A stretch of DNA of 64,000 bases from WM-3-3 sp041660045. Lineage in GTDB: Bacteria > Pseudomonadota > Gammaproteobacteria > Methylococcales > Methylomonadaceae. Positions 46,357 through 55,508 of the stretch are shown one piece after another; positions within the stretch are counted from its first letter, which is position 1; each line of letters opens with the position of its first letter. Below the pieces are notes generated by a model that saw only the letters and a program-made list of their open reading frames with translations, was not told the origin of the DNA and searched no databases. The stretch is taken from the NCBI GenBank assembly GCA_041660045.1, contig JBAZXA010000012.1:50367-114366 (forward strand), given 5' to 3'. The position numbers and the translations under genes were made by a program.

Positions 46357-47169
46357 ATGCCGCATACAGCTGACCCTTTGGCACCGATAGGTGTGTTTGA
46401 CTCTGGCGTGGGCGGGCTTTCGGTTTTACGGGCGCTTAGGCAAAAGCTGCCGGGCGAGTCGTTTATTTACGTGGCGGATAGCGGCCATGGGCCTTATGGC
46501 GACCGTTCACCAGATTTTATTGAAGTGCGCGCCAACGCATTAGCAGGATTTTTGGTGTCACACCGGGTAAAAGCCTTGGTGCTGGCTTGCAACACCGCTA
46601 GCGTGGTGGCGGCCAGCCGTTTGCGTGCGCAGTATACCTTACCAATAGTGGCGTTGGAGCCAGCCATTAAGCCTGCCGTGCTACTAACCGTAACCAAGGT
46701 TGTACTGGTGTTAGCCACCACCAATACCATCCGTAGCCCTTCTGTCGCCAATTTGTGCAGCACCTATGGGGCGGAAGTAAATATTATTTTGCAGCCTTGC
46801 CCAGGGCTGATGGAACAGGTTGAACGCGGCCTGTTTAAGCATAGTGAAACCAGGCGCTTGCTGGAAAAATACATAATGCCAGGCTTGGCGGCTGGCGCAG
46901 ACACTATTGTTTTAGGCTGTACACATTATGCTTTTTTGGCTGAGGAAATTGCACTTATCGCAGGTGTTTCAGTTTCCTTGGTGGAGCCTTCCGAGGCTAT
47001 CGCCAGACAGCTAATGCGACGGCTTGCGACCCCCCCGGCACCCTGCCACACGCCAACTGAAGCAGCCTTTTACACCTCAGGTTCCCCGGCTGCCTTAGCG
47101 GATTTCCTAAGTTCCGTTGGCGAGCCACATAGCCAGGTGTATGCCTTACCGACGGCGCATAATAGCTAA
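46357..47169 (+). CDS. murI: glutamate racemase MurI
   Basis: Cofactor-independent racemase supplying D-glutamate for peptidoglycan. 270 residues with IGVFDSGVGGLSVL, DSGHGPYGDRS, catalytic cysteine in LACNTASVVAA (about C80) and the second in LGCTHYAFL (about C190). All catalytic blocks are present and length is normal. It follows a 364-base gap and precedes tpm by 230 bases in which nothing else is visible; likely its own transcript. Confidence 0.95.
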   Translation: MPHTADPLAPIGVFDSGVGGLSVLRALRQKLPGESFIYVADSGHGPYGDRSPDFIEVRANALAGFLVSHRVKALVLACNTASVVAASRLRAQYTLPIVALEPAIKPAVLLTVTKVVLVLATTNTIRSPSVANLCSTYGAEVNIILQPCPGLMEQVERGLFKHSETRRLLEKYIMPGLAAGADTIVLGCTHYAFLAEEIALIAGVSVSLVEPSEAIARQLMRRLATPPAPCHTPTEAAFYTSGSPAALADFLSSVGEPHSQVYALPTAHNS

Positions 47170-47399
47170 CACGCTTGTCTAGCGCTTGCTTTACAGCGCA
47201 GTATTACAGTTACTGTTAGTCTTTGCATCCTTATAAAAACAGGGCATCGTCTTGGTTTTGTATGGCCTTACCGTGTCCAATTCAATTTATATCAACTAAC
47301 TTATTATCTTTGGATTTTCTAAGGTTTGGGGATTGATATTCAAGCATCCCACTCCATATTAACTGGAGCTAATCTATCAACCCATCAGAAAGGATAATT

Positions 47400-48032
47400 A
47401 TGGATGCCAATTTTTGGCTGCGACGCTGGGAAAACAATGAAATTGGTTTTCATGAGCGTGAAGCTAACCCCTTATTACTTAAATATTTCGATAAACTGTG
47501 TTTAACTGAAGGCAAGCGTGTTTTTATACCGTTGTGCGGTAAAACGCTGGATATTGCGTGGTTTTTATCTAAAGGCTATCGTGTTGCCGGGGCGGAATTA
47601 AGCAAGCTTGCTGTGGGCCAACTGTTTGAGGGGCTAGGCTTGGAGCCAACTATTACAACCCTAGGCGAGCTTGAACATTACAGCGCACAAAATATTGATA
47701 TTTTTGTTGGGGATTTATTTAAGTTATCTAGCGAACTGCTGGGGCCAGTAGATGCTATTTATGACCGTGCAGCTTTAGTAGCATTGCCGGAGCCAACGCG
47801 CATTTTATATACCGCCCATTTAATGGCCATTAGCGCTAAAGCGCCCCAGCTGTTAATTTGCTATGAGTATGACAACAGCCAAATGGATGGCCCGCCGTTT
47901 TCGATTACTAGCGCAGAAGTTAAGCAACACTATAGCGCCAGTTATACCTTAACCTTGCTAGAAAGCCTGGATGTGCCTGATGGTTTTAAACGCAAGTTTC
48001 CAGCCACTGAGAGTGTTTGGTTATTAGCTTAA
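47400..48032 (+). CDS. tpm: thiopurine S-methyltransferase (TPMT)
   Basis: 210 residues, SAM-dependent methyltransferase of the bacterial Tpm family, which methylates thiols and in several bacteria selenite and tellurite. N-terminal WLRRWENNEIGFHEREANPLL is typical, followed by RVFIPLCGKTLDIAWF (SAM loop) and YDRAALVALPE. A clear AAAGGA stands before the ATG. Its stop overlaps the convergent GNAT gene by nine bases. Confidence 0.93.
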   Translation: MDANFWLRRWENNEIGFHEREANPLLLKYFDKLCLTEGKRVFIPLCGKTLDIAWFLSKGYRVAGAELSKLAVGQLFEGLGLEPTITTLGELEHYSAQNIDIFVGDLFKLSSELLGPVDAIYDRAALVALPEPTRILYTAHLMAISAKAPQLLICYEYDNSQMDGPPFSITSAEVKQHYSASYTLTLLESLDVPDGFKRKFPATESVWLLA

Positions 48033-48611
48033 GCCCACGTTCACTGGGCTTGGGCTGGTGGTAAATTGTTCCCGGCTAATGGCGTAATAAACACAGGGTT
48101 CATATCGGTTACGCGCCTGCGCCCAAACTAATCGCTCGCCTTGGCAGTGCATGCTTAAGCGTTGCATTAATGTGATTGAGGGTTGATTTTCAACTTGAGC
48201 ACCGCCTTCTATCGTAGCTAATTTGAGTTCTTCAAAGGCGACTGCCAGAGCGGCATTAGCCGCTTCTTGCGCATAGCCTTGGTGTTGAAAAGCCGCCCCT
48301 AGCCAAAAACTAAGTTCACCGATGTCAGCTTGCGCTTGGCGGCGGTAGATGTGCAACCAACCTATGCTTGCAGGCTCTTGCCTGCGTTGTATTACAAAAC
48401 ACAAGGCTTGTTTTTGAGCTATTTCTGTAAGTGCATGGTCTATGCGGCTTGCAGCCATGGCTGCGGTCATAGGCACGGGCCAAGCTGCTAGCCAGCGGCT
48501 AATTTCTGCTGTCATCAAACCCGCGAGCACTGCCGCATCGCCAGCGTTGGGGCTGCGTAAACCTAACCTTGCCGTGCTAATGCCAGAACTCACACTCGCT
48601 TTATTGTGCAC
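48024..48611 (-). CDS. GNAT-family acetyltransferase
   Basis: 195-residue N-acetyltransferase of the RimJ/RimL type. STARLGLRSPNAGDAAVLAGL at the start, then GELSFWLGAAFQHQGYAQEAANAALAVAF (acetyl-CoA pyrophosphate loop) and NQPSITLMQRLSM (the asparagine-serine step). Substrate not predictable. Start overlaps the upstream monooxygenase-like gene by 11 bases, so the two form a small operon. Confidence 0.85.
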   Translation of the reverse strand: MHNKASVSSGISTARLGLRSPNAGDAAVLAGLMTAEISRWLAAWPVPMTAAMAASRIDHALTEIAQKQALCFVIQRRQEPASIGWLHIYRRQAQADIGELSFWLGAAFQHQGYAQEAANAALAVAFEELKLATIEGGAQVENQPSITLMQRLSMHCQGERLVWAQARNRYEPCVYYAISREQFTTSPSPVNVGLS

Positions 48612-48918
48612 TGGGTGAGCCTGTGTTTTGCATTACCAAATTATAGTGTTCAACGCTAGGCATGGGCTCATAAAAATGGTGTAACAACGCCCGCCATGTT
48701 TGGTATTGCTGCGAGCCACGAAAGCCCTGGGTATGGTCTTCCAATGTGCGCCAATACACTATTAATAAATATTGGCTGGGATTTTCTATACAACGCTGTA
48801 ATTGGTGGGAAATATAGCCATTAGCCGCCGCAATAATCGCTGAGGCCTGCTGAAACGCTTGTTCAAAAGCCGCTGTTTGGCCTGATTTAATATTTAATAT
48901 GGCAATTTCTAAGACCAT
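48601..48918 (-). CDS. antibiotic biosynthesis monooxygenase-type (ABM) small protein
   Basis: 105-residue ferredoxin-like fold of the ABM/YgiN class: LEIAILNIKSGQTAAFEQAF at the start, then YISHQLQRCIENPSQYLLIVYWRTLEDH and a C-terminal block FRGSQQYQTWRALLHHFYEP. Such proteins may degrade haem or quinones or act as small enzymes; many are uncharacterised. It is the first gene of the GNAT pair, divergent from lgt with a 260-base gap. Confidence 0.85.
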   Translation of the reverse strand: MVLEIAILNIKSGQTAAFEQAFQQASAIIAAANGYISHQLQRCIENPSQYLLIVYWRTLEDHTQGFRGSQQYQTWRALLHHFYEPMPSVEHYNLVMQNTGSPSAQ

Positions 48919-49178
48919 AATGCAACGCCTACCGATAACGTTAAAGGCAAACAGACATTCTATAAGAAGGCTATCGTCTTCAGTTATAATAACAAAGGCT
49001 GGGCTTTTTGTACTGGCTCAGTAATTAACCTTACATTTTGGCTTAATTACTAAACCTTTTACTGATTTTACGGCCAAAAACGCTAGTTTAGTTTTAAAAT
49101 AGCGGCCGTTTAAACATAAAATGTGCATAGGCAACCCTGCATGAAACACTATAACTCCACTCTCTTCCATTTCGAATT

Positions 49179-49961
49179 ATGCTGAATTATCCCCATATAG
49201 ACCCTGTTGCGATTAGTCTTGGCCCGTTAAAAGTGCATTGGTATGGCCTGATGTATTTAACCGGGTTTTTGGCGGTTTATCTGATTGGCCAAAAGCGTGC
49301 TGAAAAACCTTGGTCGCCGATTACCCCTGAGGCGGTTGAAGACTTGGTCACCTATGGCGCGCTAGGTGTTATTTTGGGCGGCCGGATAGGCTATGTTTTA
49401 TTTTACAATTTCAGCGTTTTTTTAAGCGACCCTATCAGTTTATTTAAAATCTGGGAAGGCGGCATGTCATTTCATGGTGGCATGCTGGGGGTTTTTGTCG
49501 CCATGTGGTTTTTAACCAAAAAATATAACTGTACGGTCTTACAACTAACCGATTTTATTGCCCCATTAGCGCCGATAGGCTTAGGTGCCGGGCGGATTGG
49601 TAATTTTATCAATGCTGAATTGTGGGGCCGCACAACCGATGTGCCGTGGGCTATGGTGTTCCCTAACGGGGGCAGCTTGCCTAGACACCCGTCGCAGTTG
49701 TATGAAGCTTTTTTAGAAGGGTTTGTACTGTTTGTTATTTTGTGGCTATACACCAAAAAACCACGGCCTAGTATGTCAGTCACAGGGTTGGCGCTGTTTT
49801 GTTATGGCTGTTTTCGTTTTTTTGTGGAGTTTTATCGCATGCCAGATGCGCATTTAGGCTTTATCGCGCTAGATTGGGTAACCATGGGACAAATTTTATC
49901 AACCCCAATGATCCTGGTTGGTGCCTTAATGGTCTATTTTGCCTATCGCAAAACTGCCTGA
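49179..49961 (+). CDS. lgt: prolipoprotein diacylglyceryl transferase Lgt
   Basis: Inner-membrane enzyme that adds diacylglycerol to the lipobox cysteine of prolipoproteins. 260 residues with about seven hydrophobic helices. LKVHWYGLMYLTGFLAVY, the family signature GRIGNFINAELWGRTTDVPWA and HPSQLYEAFLEG are all present, with the essential arginine and histidine. It is followed by thyA after 25 bases, the lgt-thyA order common in gammaproteobacteria. Confidence 0.96.
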   Translation: MLNYPHIDPVAISLGPLKVHWYGLMYLTGFLAVYLIGQKRAEKPWSPITPEAVEDLVTYGALGVILGGRIGYVLFYNFSVFLSDPISLFKIWEGGMSFHGGMLGVFVAMWFLTKKYNCTVLQLTDFIAPLAPIGLGAGRIGNFINAELWGRTTDVPWAMVFPNGGSLPRHPSQLYEAFLEGFVLFVILWLYTKKPRPSMSVTGLALFCYGCFRFFVEFYRMPDAHLGFIALDWVTMGQILSTPMILVGALMVYFAYRKTA

Positions 49962-49986
49962 TAGCGCTATGGCATAGGATAGGTAG

Positions 49987-50979
49987 ATGAAACAGTATTT
50001 AGATTTGGTACAAAGCATTTTTGACCATGGCAGCTGGCAAGAAAACCGCACCGGTGTGCGTACGCTAAGCTTGCCGGGCGCAATGATGCGTTTTGACCTA
50101 CAACAAGGCTTTCCAGCCGTAACCACCAAAAAACTGGCTTTTAAATCAGCACTAGGTGAATTAGTGGGTTTTCTGCGCGGCGCGACCAACGCCGCCGAAT
50201 TCCGCCAATTAGGCTGTAAAGTTTGGGATCAAAATGCCAACGCAAATCAGCAATGGTTGGCCAATCCTAATCGCTTAGGTGAAGATGACTTAGGCCCGGT
50301 TTATGGCGCACAGTGGCGGCAATGGCCGGCCTATAAACTTATCCCCTTATCAGCGCCAGCTAGCACAGAACAAATTGCCGCGGCCATAAATCTAGGCTAC
50401 CGGCAGCTTGGTGTAATCGCGGAAGACAGCCTACACATGCAACCGGCCAGTGCCCTGCTGTACAAAGCAATAGACCAACTTCGGCAATGTTTGGATACCA
50501 TTAGGACTAACCCTGCTGACCGTAGAATCTTATTCCATAGCTGGAATTGTGCCCAACTGGATACCATGGCGTTGCCGCCCTGCCATTTGCTCTATCAGTT
50601 TTTAGTAAACTCGGCGCAGCAAGAAATATCATTGTGTTTATATGTCAGAAGCAATGATTTAGGGTTAGGCGCACCGTTTAATTTAACGGAAGCCGCAGCC
50701 TTATTACATTTGGTTGGGCGCCTAACGGGTTATAAGCCACGCTGGTTTAGCTATTTTATTGGTGATGCCCATATTTATGAAAACCATATCGACATGCTAC
50801 AACAGCAATTGGCCAGAACACCATTTCCGGCACCTCAGTTAGTGATCTCTGAGCGTATTCCAGCCTATGCTGAAACCGGTCTATATGAACCAGAATGGCT
50901 AGAAAACATCCACCCAGATGACTTTATCTTACAAGGTTATCAGCACCATCCCCCGCTTACCGCCAGTATGGCGGTTTAA
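49987..50979 (+). CDS. thyA: thymidylate synthase ThyA, with an insertion
   Basis: Converts dUMP to dTMP using methylene-tetrahydrofolate. 330 residues, longer than the 264 of the E. coli enzyme. The conserved blocks are present: NRTGVRTLSLPG, LRGATNAAEF, LGPVYGAQWRQWP, catalytic cysteine in ALPPCHLLYQF, YVRSNDLGLGAPFN and IGDAHIYENH. The extra ~45 residues lie between GAQWRQWP and the RRIL block, on the surface of known structures, so activity should be kept. In operon with lgt. Confidence 0.94.
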   Translation: MKQYLDLVQSIFDHGSWQENRTGVRTLSLPGAMMRFDLQQGFPAVTTKKLAFKSALGELVGFLRGATNAAEFRQLGCKVWDQNANANQQWLANPNRLGEDDLGPVYGAQWRQWPAYKLIPLSAPASTEQIAAAINLGYRQLGVIAEDSLHMQPASALLYKAIDQLRQCLDTIRTNPADRRILFHSWNCAQLDTMALPPCHLLYQFLVNSAQQEISLCLYVRSNDLGLGAPFNLTEAAALLHLVGRLTGYKPRWFSYFIGDAHIYENHIDMLQQQLARTPFPAPQLVISERIPAYAETGLYEPEWLENIHPDDFILQGYQHHPPLTASMAV

Positions 50980-51473
50980 GCAATGCTTATAACTAAGCCG
51001 ATGATAGCAGCCGCCGTCTGACCAAAATACCAGCATGTCATAGCTTTGCCTTAGCCGCCTTGGCCTAGGCAAACCGCTTGGGGGATTTCCACCGCCAGTG
51101 GTTGATATAAACAACTCCCCGCCTAGCCCACCATGTTTTCACGCGCTTAAGCAAGCCAACCTACAAACTATAAAATAATGCGCTAAGCGAGTTATAGCTT
51201 AGTAAAACCTTAATTATTAATATGTTAGTTTGCTTGCTTAGTATTTTTTAAGGGCACTAATATCCGCACTTTGGCTATTGGTATGATTACTGCTCAACTG
51301 GCTTAACTTATCCATAGCCGCTAAAACTTAGCACAGCGTAGTCGGTTTTAGGCCTTATGGCCAAAATTAACGCCCTAAGTTCCCTGGGCTTGCTAAGCTA
51401 GATAGCATAGCGGTAAACATTTGTTGCGATGGATAGGGTTTATAAAATTCAGTCTTATTATTAAGGAATAACT
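50980..51473. other. intergenic stretch after thyA
   Basis: 494 bases between thyA and the DUF2490 gene. No open frame, RNA gene or clear repeat could be supported by eye. The last 60 bases contain the ribosome site (AAGGAATAACT) and presumably the promoter of the DUF2490 gene. Confidence 0.4.
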
Positions 51474-52193
51474 ATGTTTAAGCTAAAAAATAAGATTAAA
51501 GCATTGGCTTTTTTCTTTGTACTCCCCTTAACCAATGCCCACGCTGGCGGCCCTGATACCAGCAATATATTTGGGGTTTGGGGTGGATTACAATTACAAG
51601 GCGACTTTAAATTCTTATCCCCTGAGCTTAATAAATTCCAATGGCTGGTTTTAAACCAATCTCGTACCCGAGATGACTCTTTCCGCGGCTCAAGGCTTAC
51701 TGAAAACCTTTTATTTAGCCAATTGGGTTACCAGATAAATGACAACGCTGCTGTTTGGCTAGGCTATGTCCATGATTGGATAAATCCGCTGGATAAATCA
51801 CCTTTTCAAGAAAGCCGGCCTTACCAAGATTTTGTTTGGAACCAAAGCTTTGGTGATTTTAAGTTTACCAGCCGTAGCCGGTTTGAAGAACGTATCAACC
51901 AAACCACCGGAGATACCGGTTACCGGCCTCGTGAATTGATTCAAGTTAGTCACCCTATCCCTTATGTAAAAGGCTTAAGCGCTTATGTTGGTGATGAAGT
52001 ATTGTTTTATGTCAATAAAAACAAGTTTGGTAAACAAGGCTTTAGTGAAAACCGTATATTAGCTGGCTTTAGCTATCAAGCTACACCTCACGTCGGGCTA
52101 GATTTAGGCTATTTAGGCCAGTATGTGGACAATCTTTCCGGCAACAATCTTTTCACACATAATTTACAAGCCAATGTACGCTACAAGTTTTAG
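51474..52193 (+). CDS. DUF2490 outer-membrane protein
   Basis: 239 residues. A signal peptide ends near residue 24 (PLTNAHAGG), followed by alternating polar and hydrophobic beta-strands, WGGLQLQGDF, QLGYQINDNAAVWLGYVHDW, FTSRSRFEERIN and the closing strand NNLFTHNLQANVRYKF. This is the DUF2490 pattern, a probable small outer-membrane barrel of unknown role. Good ribosome site AAGGAATAACT. Confidence 0.82.
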   Translation: MFKLKNKIKALAFFFVLPLTNAHAGGPDTSNIFGVWGGLQLQGDFKFLSPELNKFQWLVLNQSRTRDDSFRGSRLTENLLFSQLGYQINDNAAVWLGYVHDWINPLDKSPFQESRPYQDFVWNQSFGDFKFTSRSRFEERINQTTGDTGYRPRELIQVSHPIPYVKGLSAYVGDEVLFYVNKNKFGKQGFSENRILAGFSYQATPHVGLDLGYLGQYVDNLSGNNLFTHNLQANVRYKF

Positions 52194-52389
52194 CTTGTAG
52201 TGTAACTTAATAAATTCAGCGCCCATGCCTTTAAGGCTTTAAAAGACTTCTATTAGCTTAGGGACAAGCTAATGATTCTCTGTGTTAATATTGCAATAAT
52301 GTATTCAGGTATATACCTTATAACCACGGCTTTCTTGCTAAACGCTATTTAGGATAATGTGGATCTTTTTTGCAATTAGGACTTTTTAA

Positions 52390-52839
52390 ATGCTTGAGCA
52401 AATAAAACTTTTTTTTGAACAACACCTGGCACTGTCATCACCGGAAGGCAATTTAGAAGATAAGCTAAAAATTGCCACTGCCGTATTATTTCTGGAGATG
52501 ATGCATATAGATGACAAGGTTGAATTAAAAGAACAACATTTAATTTCTGATCTGATGAAGCAAAAGTTTGCGATGACGGATGATGAAATTAAACTGCTAA
52601 TCGAGCTTGCTGAACAGCAACGGCATGATGCCACCGATTATTTTCAATTTACCTCATTAATCAATAAAGAATACAGCGCAGAGCAAAAAAACCAGCTGAT
52701 TGAGTCACTTTGGCAAATTGCTTTTATTGACGGCGTTATCGATATGCATGAAGAGTATTTGGTACGTAAAATTGCCGAACTTTTGTATGTGCCACATGCT
52801 GACTTTATCAAAGCAAAAAACCGGGTGATACCTGATTGA
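52390..52839 (+). CDS. TerB-family protein
   Basis: 149-residue, all-helical, acidic protein of the TerB/DjlA-N superfamily: IATAVLFLEMMHIDDKVELKE and ESLWQIAFIDGVIDMHEEYLVRKIAELL carry the two internally similar acidic helical repeats. TerB-like proteins are linked to metal and stress response and membrane-surface complexes; here there are no other ter genes. A single-gene unit. Confidence 0.85.
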   Translation: MLEQIKLFFEQHLALSSPEGNLEDKLKIATAVLFLEMMHIDDKVELKEQHLISDLMKQKFAMTDDEIKLLIELAEQQRHDATDYFQFTSLINKEYSAEQKNQLIESLWQIAFIDGVIDMHEEYLVRKIAELLYVPHADFIKAKNRVIPD

Positions 52840-53087
52840 GCTAACCGGCTTTTGCCATGCAAGTCTTGCGCTAAGCCGCCGAGTTTAGCGCCCTTTTCTT
52901 TGGGGTTTAACCTGTTTAATAAACAGGCTGCCTATCCAGCCCGTTAAGTCGGCATGCCTATTGAACATCTTCCAATGCGCTAACATTACAACATTGTATA
53001 GTTTTGGGAAGCGTCCTGTAATGTGGGCCTAGGTATTCTATATACCACATCAGGCAATACCGCCTGATAAAACCGAGGATAGAGAAC

Positions 53088-53441
53088 ATGAAAAAACGAC
53101 ACCCTAAAATTCTAACTAGCTTGTGTGCTATGGTCCTTATCGGCAGTATGGCTAATTTGGCCCTAGCCGGAAATTCTAAAGATAAAGAAGCTAAAGAGTT
53201 GCAATTGTTTAAACAAGCTTCCATTTCATTACTGGATGCGATTAAGGCCGCTGAAGATAAAACCGGTGGCAAGGCGATAGAAGCAGAGATTAATGAGAAA
53301 TCGGCTGCGGTGCAATTTGAAGTTGAAGTTTTAAAAGACGGCCAAGTCCATGAAGTCATGGTTGATGGAAAAACCGGTAAGGTGCTGAAAGTAGCACTGG
53401 AAGACGACGCTGATGAAATTTCAGAAAACGATAAGGACTAA
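53088..53441 (+). CDS. PepSY-domain periplasmic protein
   Basis: 117 residues. Signal peptide with probable cleavage after ANLALA (about residue 27). The mature part is a single PepSY domain: AIKAAEDKTGGKAIEAEINEK and AVQFEVEVLKDGQVHEVMVDGKTGKVLKV. PepSY proteins often accompany two-component systems that sense envelope or metal stress. It is 38 bases upstream of the response-regulator gene in the same direction, with GAGGA before the ATG, so it is likely the first gene of this operon. Confidence 0.9.
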   Translation: MKKRHPKILTSLCAMVLIGSMANLALAGNSKDKEAKELQLFKQASISLLDAIKAAEDKTGGKAIEAEINEKSAAVQFEVEVLKDGQVHEVMVDGKTGKVLKVALEDDADEISENDKD

Positions 53442-53479
53442 GTGTTAAGGCTAGGGGACATACTCTAACCCAATTATTC

Positions 53480-54157
53480 ATGAAAATATTAATCATAGAA
53501 GACGACACCCAAACTAGGGACTATGTAGCGGCTGGCCTTAAGGAGGCCGGCCATACTGTTGATGTGGCGAAAGATGGCTACGAAGGCTTGTTTCTAGCGC
53601 AAGAAGGCAGCTATGTTTTGCTGATTGTTGACCGCATGTTGCCTGGGTTAGACGGGCTTAGTGTGGTAAAAAAACTGCGTAGCTCAGGTGTGTCGGTACC
53701 GGTATTATTTCTGACCACCATGTGTGGGATTGATGACCGTGTTGAAGGTTTAAATGCGGGCGCAGACGATTATCTGGTCAAACCATTTGCCTACAGTGAA
53801 TTTGAAGCACGGGTTAATGCCTTGTTAAGAAGGCCTAGGGACACGATAGAACAGAAGTTTTTACAAGTGTCCGACCTTAAAATTGATCTGATGAAAAGAG
53901 TAGTGAGCCGGGATGGCGAAGCTATAGACCTACAACCCACGGAATTCCGCTTACTTGAATACCTCGTGCGCCATGCTGGCCAAGTAGTGACCCGCACTAT
54001 GCTGCTTGAAAATGTTTGGGATTTTCATTTTGACCCTAAGACCAATATTGTCGAAACCCATATCAGCCGCTTGCGCAGCAAACTCAATATCCGGGATAAA
54101 CACGATTTAATCCAAACTGTGCGCGGTGCAGGCTACATGGTTTATGAAACTCTCTAA
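53480..54157 (+). CDS. OmpR/PhoB-family response regulator
   Basis: 225 residues. Receiver domain with acidic pocket EDD near residue 7, phospho-acceptor D51 in LIVDRMLPGLDG and lysine in LVKPFAYSE; winged-helix effector with LQPTEFRLLEYLVRHAGQVVTRTMLLENVWD and the DNA-contact block NIVETHISRLRSKL. Pairs with the sensor kinase whose ATG lies 14 bases before its stop codon. Likely regulates the adjoining efflux genes. Confidence 0.95.
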   Translation: MKILIIEDDTQTRDYVAAGLKEAGHTVDVAKDGYEGLFLAQEGSYVLLIVDRMLPGLDGLSVVKKLRSSGVSVPVLFLTTMCGIDDRVEGLNAGADDYLVKPFAYSEFEARVNALLRRPRDTIEQKFLQVSDLKIDLMKRVVSRDGEAIDLQPTEFRLLEYLVRHAGQVVTRTMLLENVWDFHFDPKTNIVETHISRLRSKLNIRDKHDLIQTVRGAGYMVYETL

Positions 54158-55508
54158 CCTGGTCGGCACCACTAGCTTTAAGTTATCTGCACTGTATTTA
54201 GGGCTGTTTTTATGTTCATTCCTCGCCCTAGGGACTACCGTGTATTGGCTAACGACACAATCCTTAGAACAACAATTGAAAAATAATTTAAGCTCGGAAA
54301 TATCCCGGCTTAAATCTGAATATGCTACCGGCGGTTTACCAGAACTTATCACCGAGCTTAAGGAAGTGACCGAACCTAATAGCCATCATCTTATGGTATA
54401 CAGCTTACTGGACCAAAATGGCCAGTTGCTAGTAGGAAATCTTAGTCGATTTGAACTAGCAGAAGGTTGGCAAACACTTAAACTGCCTTCGCCTAAATCA
54501 AAGCCAAACGCAAACCACGGGATGCTGCTAACCCGTGTTATCGCTTTACCCAACCAGCTATGGTTAGGCGTAGGTTATGCAAGCGATATTGTTGAGGACG
54601 CCGGTGCCGCAATTATACAGGCATTTTTATGGGGCTTGCTCTTGGTTATAGTACTAGGCGTAGCCGGTGGTTTGTATATTAGCCATCTTTTCCTAAAAAA
54701 AATTGGCCGGATCACCCAATCTACCCAAGCCATTATTGCCGGTGATTTAAGCCACCGCTTACCGGTTTCTGAAAAACGCGATGAGTTAGATAAACTGTCT
54801 ATCTTGCTAAACCGTATGCTCGATAAAATTGGCGCATTAATACTAAACGTGCAGCAGGTTTCCAACGATATTGCGCACGACTTACGCACCCCGATCAGCC
54901 GTTTGAAATTCCGGCTTGAAGATGCACTTAAAAAAAATCTGTCAGAATCCCAATATAACCAAGAATTGACTTCTGCGATTGCCGAAGTGGATACCATACT
55001 GGCTACTTTTTCCGCACTCTTAAGGATTTCTCAAATTGAGTCGCATTCCCGCCGCAGCGGCTTCAAGGTAGTTGACCTAGCTGAGATTGCCGCTTCCGTA
55101 ACCGAGGCCCTGTGCCCCGTAGCCGAAGAGCAAGGGAAACGCATTAGCACTGCCATTCAAGAACATATCGAATGGGTTGGCGATAAAGAACTATTAACCC
55201 AGCTAGTGTTTAACCTAGTGGAGAACGCCATCCTGCATACCGCAGAAAACACCCGTATTCTGGTCAGTGTAAGACCATTCGATGACCGGGTTGAATTAAT
55301 TGTTGCCGATAATGGCACAGGAATTGGCAATGAACACCACCAAAAAGTATTTCAGCGTTTTTATCGCTTAGATCAAAGCCGGACTAGCACCGGCAATGGC
55401 TTAGGCTTAAGCATAGTCGCCGCCATAGTGGAACTTCATGACGGCACGGTCAGCTTGGCCGATAACCAACCAGGGCTTAAAGTTGTGGTCAATTTATGGA
55501 AAAAGTGA
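54144..55508 (+). CDS. sensor histidine kinase
   Basis: 454 residues from ATG 54144, which overlaps the regulator's stop; a GTG six codons earlier is also in frame. Helix 1 about 12-34, short periplasmic domain, helix 2 about 155-180, HAMP, HisKA with phospho-histidine in NDIAHDLRTPISRL and HATPase with NAILHTAE, DNGTGIGNEHHQK and NGLGLSIVAAIV. Organisation matches CusS/QseC-like kinases. It overlaps the TolC-like gene by 13 bases. Confidence 0.93.
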   Translation: MKLSNLVGTTSFKLSALYLGLFLCSFLALGTTVYWLTTQSLEQQLKNNLSSEISRLKSEYATGGLPELITELKEVTEPNSHHLMVYSLLDQNGQLLVGNLSRFELAEGWQTLKLPSPKSKPNANHGMLLTRVIALPNQLWLGVGYASDIVEDAGAAIIQAFLWGLLLVIVLGVAGGLYISHLFLKKIGRITQSTQAIIAGDLSHRLPVSEKRDELDKLSILLNRMLDKIGALILNVQQVSNDIAHDLRTPISRLKFRLEDALKKNLSESQYNQELTSAIAEVDTILATFSALLRISQIESHSRRSGFKVVDLAEIAASVTEALCPVAEEQGKRISTAIQEHIEWVGDKELLTQLVFNLVENAILHTAENTRILVSVRPFDDRVELIVADNGTGIGNEHHQKVFQRFYRLDQSRTSTGNGLGLSIVAAIVELHDGTVSLADNQPGLKVVVNLWKK

